This document shows positions 7,245 to 16,275 of a DNA stretch of 64,000 nt, in pieces (position 1 is the stretch's first letter; each line of letters starts with the position of its first letter). The translations under genes and the position numbers were made by a program. The notes beneath the pieces were generated by a model. It was not told the DNA's origin and did no database searches. It was given only the letters and a program-made list of their open reading frames with translations. This stretch comes from Hymenobacter lucidus (GTDB lineage: Bacteria > Bacteroidota > Bacteroidia > Cytophagales > Hymenobacteraceae), in the NCBI RefSeq assembly GCF_020447265.1, contig NZ_JAJADR010000009.1, positions 54,766 to 118,765 of the forward strand, read 5' to 3'.

Positions 7245-8678
7245 TCAAAACTTCATGCCGGTGCTGTTGATGACGGCAACGGGCTCCTGGTCCTGGGCCG
7301 TGATGTTGATGTTTTTCACATGCCAGCCCCGGCCGTAGTTGATGCCGCCGGCGGTTTCGGCCGTCATCGTGATATTCTCCAGGGTCATGTTTTCCAGCAG
7401 GGAGTTGGCCTGGCCTTCGGCCGAAATGGCGGTTTTGGCGTTGGTTACCCGCACGTTGGTGATGGTCACGTCCTTGAAGTGCGGAATGCCTTTCTCGGCG
7501 GGCTCCACCTTGGTGAGCATAGCTTTCCAGTGCGCGGGCAAGGTTTCCTGGGTGTAGCCTTCCGGCAACGAGGAGTAGCTGTAGGCCGGGTTCCAATTCA
7601 TGGTCATCAGAATGGCCGTGCCCACGCCGTCCATTTCGATGTTATCCACCACGATATCCTCCACGGTGCCGCCCCGCGTGAGGGCCGATTTGATGCGGAT
7701 GCCGACTTTGGTGCCCTTGGCTTTCAGGTTGCGGGCAATGACGTGGCGAATACCGCCCGAGGTTTCCGAGCCGCAGGTAAATAGCCCGTCGCCGGCCCCG
7801 GCCACGCAGTTCTGAATCAGGATGTACTCGGCGGGCCGGTTTACGCGCAGCCCGTCCCAGTCGCGCCCGGCTTTGAGGCAGAAGTTGTCGTCGTTGCAGT
7901 CGATGTCGCAGTTCTGCACCAGCACGTAGCTGCTCGAATCAATGTCGATACCGTCGGTGCTGGGGCCGTGGCCACCCACGTTGTTGCGAATTACCAGCCC
8001 GTCGGCCGTCACGTTTTTGGAGTAGAGAATATGCACCGTCCAGAACCCGGCGCGCTGCAGCGTGATGCCCTTGAGCGTGACATTCGAGGAATTGGCGACC
8101 AGCAACGTGCGGGGGCGCTTGGCGTCGTAGTCCACTATCCAGCGCAGGCCTTTGGGGTCGTACTCCTTGCGCATGGCCCAGTAGTTGTCCCAGAACGGCT
8201 TGCCCTGCCCATCCACGGTGCCTTCGCCCACGATGGCCACGTTGTCCTGATCCAGAATATTGATGAGAGCGGCGGGCCACTTCATTTCGAGGCCGGCCAC
8301 GCGGGTGGGCATATCGGGGTAATCTTTCAGATCCTGGCTGCCGAGCAGCGTCACGCCCTTATCGAGGCGCAGGGTCACGCCTTTTTTCAGGAAGAGGGAG
8401 CCCGTCAGGTATTGGCCGGGCGCAAACGTCACCACGCCGCCCTTCTTAGCCGCCGCATCAATGGCCTTCTGAATGGCCTGGGTATTGAGGGTTTTGCCAT
8501 CGGCCACGGCCCCGTATTTGGCGGCCAGAAACGTGTTTTTGGTGGCCGGCAGGGTTTTGGCGCCGGTTTCTTTCACCCAGACCGGGTCGGCAGCAGCGGC
8601 CACGACCGGCTGGGGTTCAGCAAAGCTGCCCAGCCAGGTAAGCAGCGGCAGCAGAAAGGAAATACTCAGAGTCATCAT
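7245..8678 (-). CDS. glycoside hydrolase family 28 (polygalacturonase-like)
   Basis: Probably hydrolyses galacturonic-acid linkages of pectin outside the cytoplasm. The 477-residue protein has an N-terminal hydrophobic signal segment (residues 1-28) and a right-handed beta-helix with the GH28 motifs in order: STDGIDID near 240, CNDDNFCLKAG near 262, GSETSGG near 305 and the conserved GIRIKS near 330. The first motif is STD rather than NTD and the third is GSE rather than GHG. This is common among exo-acting and rhamnogalacturonan-type members, so strict endo-polygalacturonase activity should not be assumed. It is divergent from the SusC gene across 667 bases and belongs to the same pectin locus. 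Confidence 0.88.
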   Translation of the reverse strand: MMTLSISFLLPLLTWLGSFAEPQPVVAAAADPVWVKETGAKTLPATKNTFLAAKYGAVADGKTLNTQAIQKAIDAAAKKGGVVTFAPGQYLTGSLFLKKGVTLRLDKGVTLLGSQDLKDYPDMPTRVAGLEMKWPAALINILDQDNVAIVGEGTVDGQGKPFWDNYWAMRKEYDPKGLRWIVDYDAKRPRTLLVANSSNVTLKGITLQRAGFWTVHILYSKNVTADGLVIRNNVGGHGPSTDGIDIDSSSYVLVQNCDIDCNDDNFCLKAGRDWDGLRVNRPAEYILIQNCVAGAGDGLFTCGSETSGGIRHVIARNLKAKGTKVGIRIKSALTRGGTVEDIVVDNIEMDGVGTAILMTMNWNPAYSYSSLPEGYTQETLPAHWKAMLTKVEPAEKGIPHFKDVTITNVRVTNAKTAISAEGQANSLLENMTLENITMTAETAGGINYGRGWHVKNINITAQDQEPVAVINSTGMKF

Positions 8679-9345
8679 GGGCGGGAAGGCTGGCGGCGTG
8701 AGAAATGGCGGCTATGACGTGACGCGTGGCCGGAAACGCGAGGAAGTCAAATTCCCACAGATGCCTCCTGCTTTCCTTGGGGGCCCCGCGTCAGTCAAGG
8801 TAGCTCTCCATTGTTTCAAATTTGCCGGTTGCGCCCAACAGAACCCTCCCGTACCCTCCTGCTGACTTAAAAAACGGCAGCGGCCACGGCGGGGCGATGC
8901 GCCGGCAGGTTGTGGACAGCGCGGCGGCGCAAACGTTTCCGGGACTTTAGCTCAGCAAAAACTCGCTTTATGGCCGCGTCAGGCCACTATTCACCCGGCC
9001 GCAGCTTCCTGGCCACGGAACTATAAACCAGCTGCTTTCAACCATTTTGGGCGTCGATAAGCCAATAAAATCCGCCTGACAGCCGAAGGCCTTACAGCTG
9101 ATATATCCAATTTAGCACGGCACTCACTAACTATTTACCCTTCGCTGTTACGCACTAAACGCCATTATCTTAGGAATATAACTATCAAAAAATAATTCAA
9201 ACGGCCCTGCTCCCGAAAACTGATTCTAAAAATAATAACACCCAGCAGTCTACAGGAGAGTTTCGGCTGGCGGACGAAATACTTTGGCAACACCAAAGCA
9301 GTGGCTTCGGGCACACTTCCGTCTCAAACCTCACCCTCCGCACGT
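8679..9345. other. divergent intergenic region, GH28 and susC
   Basis: 667 bases without a gene. Promoters for the leftward GH28 gene and the rightward susC-like gene must lie here. The right half (about 9100-9240) is AT-rich against a GC-rich background, as expected for a promoter. A degenerate box ATACTTTG at 9280-9287 lies close to the susC start, but no full -33/-7 pair was convincing. Confidence 0.45.
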
Positions 9346-12300
9346 ATGAAAAGAAGTTACACCTTGTGGCTGGCCGGTCTGGCCGCCATTTCGCTGCCCG
9401 CCCCACTGCTGGCCGGGCCCACGGCAGCCCCGGCCTACTTGCCCAGCCGCGCCGGGGCCGAATGGCAGCTGACGGGCAAAGTAACCGCCGCCAACGGCGA
9501 AGCCCTGCCCGGCGTGACGGTGGTGCTGAAAGGTACTACCCGCGGCACCACCACCGGCCCCGACGGCAGCTTTGCACTGGCCGTACCCGAAACGGCCGGC
9601 ACCCTGATTTTCAGCTACATCGGCTACCTGACCCAGGAGCACAAGTTTACGGGCGCGGCCACCATAGCAGTGCGGCTGGCCGACGATTCGAAGGCCCTGG
9701 AGGAAGTGGTGGTGGTGGGCTACGGCACCCAGAAAAAGGCCGACGTCACCGGGGCCATTGCCCGCTTCGATGCCAAGCAGCTGGAGGAGCGTCCCATTGC
9801 CCGCGTCGACCAGGCCCTAATCGGGCAGCTGGCCGGGGTGCAGGTGAAGCAGACGACGGGCGTGCCAGGCCGGGGCTTTTCGGTGCAGGTGCGGGGCTCG
9901 GGCTCCATTACGGCCGGCAACGAGCCGCTGTACGTCATCGACGGATTTCCACTGGAAACGGCCGCTCAGAACGCCGGTGGGCGCTTCGGCAGCGGCAGCC
10001 CGCTCGATAACATCAACCCCAACGACATTGAGAGCATCGAGGTGCTGAAAGATGCCGCCGCCGCCGCCATTTACGGCTCGCGCGCATCGAACGGGGTGGT
10101 GTTGATTACGACCAAGAAAGGCAAAACGGGCAAGCCCCGCATCAGCGTGAACACCTACGCTGGCTTCAGCCAGGCGGCCCGCAAGCTGCCCATGCTCGAC
10201 GCCGAGCAGTGGGTAGACCGGGCCACGGAGATGATAAATGCCGCCTGGGTGAATTCGGGGCCGGGCCGCACCGCCAGCCAAACCACGGCCCAGCGCCAGG
10301 CCATCCTGGGCGTGGCTACCATCAACCCGGCGCTGATGCTGGACGACCGGTGGGCCCTGCCCGGCCACCCCGGCCTGACGTACGTGGACTGGCAGAAGGA
10401 AGCTTTCCGCACCGGGGCCACCCAGGACTACCAGGTGTCGGCCAGCGGAGCCAACGACTTCGTGAACTACTACGTTTCGGGCGACTATTTCAACCAGGGC
10501 GGCATCATGACCGGGCTGGGCTACAAGCGCTACTCGGCCCGCGCCAACATGGACATCTGGGCCAACGACAAGCTGAAATTCGGCCTGAATATCTCGCCCT
10601 CCTACTCCATTGCCAACGACCCGGGCGTGGAAGGCAAAGACGCGCTGATTCACATCGTGACGTCTATGTCGCCGGTGGTGGAAGCCGATGCCGGCCTGAA
10701 TACCAACACCGGCGACTTTACCAGCTACCGCTGGGGCGCCACCCGCAACAGCCCCATCCGGCAGCTGGAAGAAAACACCGGTGAAACCCGCACCATGCGC
10801 ACCCTGGGCACGCTCTACGCCGAATACCAGGTGATAAAAGGCCTGAACCTGCGCACCACTCTGAACCTGGACAACAGCGACGGAGCAGCCAAAACTTACA
10901 GCCCGGCGGCCCTGAACGGCAGCCTCGGCAACCGGCAGGCGGTGGGTGCCTACAACGGCTACCGCAAGACGACCTTCGTCAACGAAAACACGCTGGCCTA
11001 CGCCACCACCCTGGGCGTGAACCACGACCTTTCGGCGCTGGCGGGCTTTTCCTACAACACGACCAAGCTCGATGCGCAACGCCTGACGGCCGCCGGCGGC
11101 TTTGTGAACGGGGCCGTGACGACCATCAACGGCGCGGCCAACGTGTCGGGCACCACCAACAACTTCACCACCGAAACCCGCAACGTGCTGGTGTCCTACT
11201 TCGGCCGGTTGCAGTATTCCTACCTGGGCAAATACCTGCTCTCGGGCACCATCCGGCGCGACGGGTCGTCGCGGTTTGGGCAGAACCAGCAGTTCGGCGT
11301 TTTCCCGTCGGTGTCGGCGGGCTGGCGCATCTCGCAGGAAAACTTCATGCAGCGCATCACGCCGCTAAGCGAACTGAAGCTGCGGGGTAGCTACGGCCTG
11401 TCGGGCAATAATAACATCGGCGACTACAGCAGCGTGGCTACACTAGGCATCTATAACTACAGCTTCGGTACCACGCCCGTGAGCGGCCAAACGCCCAACC
11501 GCGTGAACAACCCCGACCTGAAGTGGGAAAAGTCGCAGACGCTGGACGTGGGCGTGGATTTCGGGTTCCTTAAAAACCGCCTTACGGGCTCGTTCGACTA
11601 CTACACCAAGACCAGCAAAGACCTGCTGCTGAACGTGCCGATTCCCTACGCTTCGGGCTTCCCGACCCAGCTCACCAACATTGGCGAGGTCATCAACCGG
11701 GGCTGGGAGCTGGAGCTGAGCAGCCACAACCTGACCGGCGCCTTCCAGTGGAATACCGGCCTCAACTTCAGCCACAACGCCAACGAAGTGGTGCACCTGG
11801 GCGTGAGCGACGCCCCGATTCAGGTGGTGTCGGCCTTCGATATTCCCAACAACATTCTGCAGGTGGGCCAGCCCGTCTACAGCATCTTCGTGGTGCGGCA
11901 AACCGGCATTCTGACCCAGGCTGACCTGGACAACGGCGCGGCCCGCTACGGCACCCAGACCGTGGGCGACCCAAAATACTTTGACGCCAACGGCGACGGC
12001 AAAATCGACGCCGATGACCGGGTGGTAGTGGGCCACCCCAACCCCGACTACACCTGGGGCATCACCAACAGCTTCAAGTACAAGGGCTTCGACCTCAGCG
12101 TGCTGGTGCAGGGCCAGTGGGGCGGCTCGATCTACTCGCTCTTCGGCCGCGCCATCGACCGGACTGGCCAGGGCTACGTCGACAACGTGCCGGCCTTCTA
12201 CACCGAACGGTGGCGCTCCCCAGACAATCCCGGGGCCGGCGACCGGGGCAAAGTGTACTCCACCTTTGGCCGCATCAAAAACACCGACTGGCTGTATTCC

Positions 12301-12552
12301 TCCGACTACTACCGGGTGCGCAACATCACGCTGGGCTACGATTTGGGCCTGGTTATTAAGAAAAGTATTGCCCAGGGAGTCCGCCTCTACGTGACGGCCG
12401 AAAACTTCTTCGGCCACGATGAATACCGGGGCGGCTACAACCCCGAGGCTGTGAATACCGACGGCGGCGACGCCAACTTTCCGGTGGGCGTCGACTACGG
12501 CGGCCTGCCGCTCACCAAGTCCCTGATTGTGGGCCTGAACCTGACTTTCTAA
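9346..12552 (+). CDS. SusC/RagA-family TonB-linked outer membrane transporter
   Basis: Imports oligosaccharides across the outer membrane with the SusD-like lipoprotein downstream. The 1068-residue protein has a signal peptide (MKRSYTLWLAGLAAISLPAP, cut near ALAG-type residues 23-27), a carboxypeptidase-regulatory-like beta domain (about 40-115, GEALPGVTVVLKGTTRGT), a TonB box-like segment EEVVVVGYGTQKKADVTGAI, a plug with the SusC signature NPNDIESIEVLKDAAAAAIY followed by GSRASNGVVLITTKKG, and a beta-barrel ending in the aromatic residue of NLTF. An open frame extends to a GTG at 9301, but the ATG at 9346 gives the signal peptide. The neighbours (GH28, GH106, GH105, CE12) point to a rhamnogalacturonan or pectin oligosaccharide as substrate. 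Confidence 0.95.
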   Translation: MKRSYTLWLAGLAAISLPAPLLAGPTAAPAYLPSRAGAEWQLTGKVTAANGEALPGVTVVLKGTTRGTTTGPDGSFALAVPETAGTLIFSYIGYLTQEHKFTGAATIAVRLADDSKALEEVVVVGYGTQKKADVTGAIARFDAKQLEERPIARVDQALIGQLAGVQVKQTTGVPGRGFSVQVRGSGSITAGNEPLYVIDGFPLETAAQNAGGRFGSGSPLDNINPNDIESIEVLKDAAAAAIYGSRASNGVVLITTKKGKTGKPRISVNTYAGFSQAARKLPMLDAEQWVDRATEMINAAWVNSGPGRTASQTTAQRQAILGVATINPALMLDDRWALPGHPGLTYVDWQKEAFRTGATQDYQVSASGANDFVNYYVSGDYFNQGGIMTGLGYKRYSARANMDIWANDKLKFGLNISPSYSIANDPGVEGKDALIHIVTSMSPVVEADAGLNTNTGDFTSYRWGATRNSPIRQLEENTGETRTMRTLGTLYAEYQVIKGLNLRTTLNLDNSDGAAKTYSPAALNGSLGNRQAVGAYNGYRKTTFVNENTLAYATTLGVNHDLSALAGFSYNTTKLDAQRLTAAGGFVNGAVTTINGAANVSGTTNNFTTETRNVLVSYFGRLQYSYLGKYLLSGTIRRDGSSRFGQNQQFGVFPSVSAGWRISQENFMQRITPLSELKLRGSYGLSGNNNIGDYSSVATLGIYNYSFGTTPVSGQTPNRVNNPDLKWEKSQTLDVGVDFGFLKNRLTGSFDYYTKTSKDLLLNVPIPYASGFPTQLTNIGEVINRGWELELSSHNLTGAFQWNTGLNFSHNANEVVHLGVSDAPIQVVSAFDIPNNILQVGQPVYSIFVVRQTGILTQADLDNGAARYGTQTVGDPKYFDANGDGKIDADDRVVVGHPNPDYTWGITNSFKYKGFDLSVLVQGQWGGSIYSLFGRAIDRTGQGYVDNVPAFYTERWRSPDNPGAGDRGKVYSTFGRIKNTDWLYSSDYYRVRNITLGYDLGLVIKKSIAQGVRLYVTAENFFGHDEYRGGYNPEAVNTDGGDANFPVGVDYGGLPLTKSLIVGLNLTF

Positions 12553-12579
12553 CCGGCCACTGCTACGCGCTTTTCAACC

Positions 12580-14094
12580 ATGAAAAACCGATATATCACC
12601 CTCTGCGCCGCCCTGGTATGGGCCCTGAGCGGCTGCGAAAACGAGCTGGATCAGGCCCCGATTTCCAGCGGCTCGACGCCGACCTTCTTCCAGACTGCCA
12701 ACGACTTCGACCAGGCCCTGACTACCGTCTACAGTGACCTGGTAGCCTACCCCGATCGGCTCTACAACCTCTCCGAAATGCGCTCCGACAACCTCTACGG
12801 CGTGGGCGAAGCTGGGGTGCGCGACTGGGAGCCCATCAATAACTTCCAGACCACGCTGGCCACTAACCCCTACGTGGCTGAGGCCTGGGCCACCAACTAC
12901 AACGGCATCTTCCGGGCCAACACGCTGCTGGACCAGCTGGCCGCCAACGGCAGCATTCTGGCCCCGGCCGTGCGCACGCGCTACGAGGGCGAAGCCAAGT
13001 TTCTGCGGGCCTTCTACTACTTCGACCTGGTGCGCACCTTCGGCCGCGTGCCCCTGATTGAAAAAGCTCTGGTACCCAGCGAAGTGCTGAAAGTGCCCCG
13101 CACACCGGTAGCCGACGTCTACAACCTGATAATTGCGGACCTGCAGACCGCCATTGCCAACCTGCCCCTCGCCTACGACAACACTGTAACGGCCGACAAG
13201 CCCAACATCGGGCGGGCCACGGGCAGCGCCGCCAAGGGCCTGCTGGCGCTGGTGTACCTCACCCGCTCGGGCCCCACCTATGGCATTCAGGGACCGGGGC
13301 TGGCCAGCGGCGAATACGGCAAGGCCCTGACCTTGCTCAACGAAATCATTGCCAGCAACAAATACGGCTTCGTGGCCAAGTATGCCGACATTTTCTCCTA
13401 CACCAACGAGAATAACCGCGAGGTCATTTTCGACGTGCAGTACATCAGTGGTGGCACGGGCCGGGGCGGCACGCTGCCCACGCTGATGTCGCCGAGTACG
13501 TATTTCGCGGCCGTGAAAATCCCGTTTGCGGGAGCCGAGGAAATCAAGCCGGTGTCGAATGACTTGCTTGGCTCCTACGCCGCAACCGACGTGCGCAAGG
13601 ATTTCAACTTCCAGATGGGCTACACCACGCTCACCAACTTCAAAGAAACCCGGGCCTTTGAGCGCAAATACCTGAACGAAACCCTGCGCGGCGTCGACCG
13701 TTTCGACTGGCCCGTCAACTTTATCGTGCTGCGCTACACCGACGTGCTGCTGATGAAGGCCGAGTGCATTCTGCGCGGGGCCGCCGGCAGCCCGGCCGAG
13801 GTAGATGCGGCCGTGAGCCAGGTGCGGGGCCGCGCCGGCCTGGGCCCCGTTGTGGGCGTCACGCTGCCCCAGCTATTGGAAGAGCGGCGGCGCGAGTTTG
13901 CCGGCGAAGGCCTGCGCTGGCACGATTTGGTGCGCCAGGGCGTGGTGCTGGACGTGATGAACACCTGGATTGCCAAGGAAGACACCCGCAACAAAATCAC
14001 GCGCAACATCACGGCCAATAGCATCCTCTACCCCGTGCCCCAGGCCGAGCTAACCGCCGCTCCCGGCCTCTACGAGCAGAATCCCGGGTATTAA
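12580..14094 (+). CDS. SusD/RagB-family glycan-binding lipoprotein
   Basis: Surface lipoprotein that caps the SusC-like transporter and binds the glycan. It is 504 residues long, with a lipobox ALSGC giving lipid attachment at Cys19. The family pattern is visible: an N-terminal segment FFQTANDFDQALTTVYSDL, TPR-like helices including AKFLRAFYYFDLVRTFGRVP, and a C-terminal region with LRYTDVLLMKAECI and LLEERRREFAGEGLRWHDLVR. It starts 27 bases after the SusC-like gene and is followed by a hairpin terminator, so the two form a transcription unit. Confidence 0.95.
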   Translation: MKNRYITLCAALVWALSGCENELDQAPISSGSTPTFFQTANDFDQALTTVYSDLVAYPDRLYNLSEMRSDNLYGVGEAGVRDWEPINNFQTTLATNPYVAEAWATNYNGIFRANTLLDQLAANGSILAPAVRTRYEGEAKFLRAFYYFDLVRTFGRVPLIEKALVPSEVLKVPRTPVADVYNLIIADLQTAIANLPLAYDNTVTADKPNIGRATGSAAKGLLALVYLTRSGPTYGIQGPGLASGEYGKALTLLNEIIASNKYGFVAKYADIFSYTNENNREVIFDVQYISGGTGRGGTLPTLMSPSTYFAAVKIPFAGAEEIKPVSNDLLGSYAATDVRKDFNFQMGYTTLTNFKETRAFERKYLNETLRGVDRFDWPVNFIVLRYTDVLLMKAECILRGAAGSPAEVDAAVSQVRGRAGLGPVVGVTLPQLLEERRREFAGEGLRWHDLVRQGVVLDVMNTWIAKEDTRNKITRNITANSILYPVPQAELTAAPGLYEQNPGY

Positions 14095-14114
14095 AAGCCG
14101 GTAGCAACAACGGC

Positions 14115-14153
14115 AAACGGCCCGCCCTCGGACTATCCGGAGGCGGTCCGTTT
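14115..14153 (+). terminator. hairpin after the SusD-like gene
   Basis: AAACGGCCCGCC (14115-14126) pairs with GGCGGTCCGTTT (14142-14153) with one mismatch. A short T/G-rich tail follows. Confidence 0.55.
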
Positions 14154-14182
14154 GGGTTTAAGCAGTAGCTGCAGAAGATGCC

Positions 14183-14260
14183 AGTAGCGCGAACTTTAGC
14201 TTCGCGTAACTCGCGCCATTCGGGTTGTTCTGGCACGCGAGCTACACAGTTCGCGCTACT
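14183..14260. repeat. inverted repeat with 13-bp perfect arms
   Basis: AGTAGCGCGAACT (14183-14195) and AGTTCGCGCTACT (14248-14260) are perfect reverse complements. The interior has further partly paired CGCG words. It lies between the convergent SusD-like and rhaM genes and has no coding potential. It looks like one member of a family of genomic palindromes. Confidence 0.6.
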
Positions 14261-14264
14261 ATTA

Positions 14265-14579
14265 TTACTCCTGGTGAAATACCCGTTCGAGCTGCTTTAC
14301 CACCGGCGAATTATCGGGGTTGGTTTCCATCAAATCGGCCATGTGGGCCCACCAGCGCTGCATAATGGCCTGTGCCGGCAGTTCATCGGCGGTGTGGCCG
14401 GGCAGGCGTTTCTGCACGGCGAAAAGCGTGCCGCTGGCACGGTCGAGGTAGATGGAATAGTCGCGGATGCCGGCAACGGCCAGCAGCTCGGTCAGCTCGG
14501 GCCAGATTTCGTCGTGCCGGCGCTGGTATTCGGCTGCTACGCCAGATTTGAGCTGCATGGTGAAGGCTATTTCTTCCAT
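14265..14579 (-). CDS. rhaM: L-rhamnose mutarotase
   Basis: Interconverts the alpha and beta anomers of L-rhamnose in the cytoplasm, speeding entry into rhamnose isomerase. The 104-residue protein is full length for RhaM and has the conserved pattern: YQRRHDEIWPEL near residue 18 with the active-site His, IRDYSIYLD near 38, LFAVQKR near 52 and QRWWAHMADLMETNPDNSP near 72. It lies with the GH106, GH105 and esterase genes on the minus strand. This ties the locus to rhamnose-containing glycans and to the rhamnose-type kinase near position 70. Confidence 0.93.
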   Translation of the reverse strand: MEEIAFTMQLKSGVAAEYQRRHDEIWPELTELLAVAGIRDYSIYLDRASGTLFAVQKRLPGHTADELPAQAIMQRWWAHMADLMETNPDNSPVVKQLERVFHQE

Positions 14580-14662
14580 TAGTATAAAGGTTAGTCGATT
14601 ACGGTAGCGTTGGCCGAAAACCAGCGCCTGGCGTTCCAGGAGTACAATTACCGCCTGTTACT

Positions 14663-16202
14663 CTACCGCAGGCCCTGGGTCTTCAGCTTCCACTGGTCGG
14701 TGCGGAAGGGCGTGGCGGGCAGGCCGGCGGCGTTGTAGAAGTTGGGCCGCGGAATGGCGCGCCAGGCGAAGCGCACGGCTACCGGCCGGGGTACCTGCGT
14801 GCTCCACACGACTACCGAGTTGCCGTCGATGCGGGTTTGGGCGGGGTGAAAGATGCTGTCGGTTCCGGCAATGGTAAACTCGCGTAACGGGCCGTTCTGG
14901 GCTACCAGCCCGCCGTCGGCGTGTTCGAAGCGCAGGCGCACTTTGCCGTTCTCGGCTTTCATCGACTGGTACACGGGGCCCGAATACACCGTTTTCTTCG
15001 CGCCATAGTCTTTTGCCAAAGCCCACTGCGCTAGCCGATGCCCGACCACCTGCTTGTTGCGCGGATGAATGTCGGCTGAGTCGCTCCAATCGGTGATGAC
15101 GGCCATGCCGGTGTGGGGCACGGTTTGCATCGTGAGCAGCTGGGCCTCCCGGATTTCGGCGTTCTGGCTGTAGTGCGGGGCAATCTGGACGAAGTAGAAG
15201 GGCATTTCCGGCTGCTGCCACTCGTTGCGCCAGCTGGTAATCAGGGCCGGAAACAGGCGGCGGTACTGGTAGGCCCGCACGGCATTGTTCTCTCCCTGGT
15301 ACCAGATAACGCCCTTGAGCGTGTAGGGAATCAGGGGCCGAATCATGCCGTTGTAGAGCTTGTAGGGCGACTTGTTGCTGGTGGCCCCCACGGGAGCCAA
15401 AGGGGCCGCCCGAGTCGTTTTGGGGTTGGCGGCACGCTTCTGCTGAAAGTCGGCCAGTTGTGCTTTATAGGCGGCCTGGTCCTGGACAAACGTGGTGATT
15501 CCCTGCTCGTAGCGGCTTAGAATGGGCTGAAAGTCGGGGTCTTGGGCCAGCACCTCTTGGCGCGTCCAGGATTCGGCCGGGGTGCCGGCCCACGAGGAGT
15601 GAATCAGGCCGATGGGCAGCTTGGTTTTTGCCTGAATTTCCTGGGCAAAAAAGTAGGCCACGGCCGAAAAGCCACCCACCGTGGCCGGACTGCACACCAC
15701 CCAGCTGCCCTTGGTATCACGCTGGGGCGTGTCGGCCACTTTCTGCTCCACGGTAAACATGCGGATGGCCGGGTAGTGCGCCAGCGGAATTACCTGGTCG
15801 GCATCGGGTACGCCGGTTTTCCAGGTGGAAGGCACGCGGGCCACCGGGAAGGCCATGTTCGACTGGCCCGAGCAGAGCCACACCTCCCCCAGCAGCACAT
15901 TTTTGACCGTCAGCAGGTTATCACCCTTTACCACTACCGTGCGTGTGCCCGCCGGCCTTGCCCGTGGGCACACGCACCAGCCAGCTGCCCTGCGCGTCGG
16001 CGGTGGTTTTCACCGGCTCTTTCTGCCAGCTTACGGTTACTGTTACAGCCTCGCCGGCCTCGGCCCAGCCCCAGAGGGCCACGTTACTTTGCTGCTGCAA
16101 CACCATGTTGTCGGCTATCAGGGCCGGCAGGGTTACGTTGGCCTGGGCAGCGTGGCCCAAGGCAAGCAGAACGGCGGAAGCTATGATGGGCAGAGCGCGC
16201 AT
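14663..16202 (-). pseudogene. sialate O-acetylesterase-like SGNH hydrolase, frameshifted
   Basis: Two frames on the minus strand together make one SASA-type esterase. The N-terminal part starts at the ATG at 16202 with a signal peptide (MRALPIIASAVLLALGHAAQ) and reads through VPTGKAGG to about 15950. The rest lies in another frame from about 15950 to 14663 and carries the nucleophile block LCSGQSNMAF, then GGFSAVAYFFAQEI and the C-terminal block WSDSADIHPRNKQVVGHRLA with the catalytic Asp/His. Removing one G from the GGG near 15949-15951 would join the halves as GKAGGTRTVVVKGDN. It is either a recent loss or a base-calling error. Such enzymes remove acetyl groups from glycans, and in this locus pectin is a plausible substrate. 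Confidence 0.8.
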
Positions 16203-16275
16203 GATAAATGAAAGTTGAAGAAATATTGACAACCAGAACGCTGTACTGTAAAAAGCAGAAACCACCGGCCCGCCG

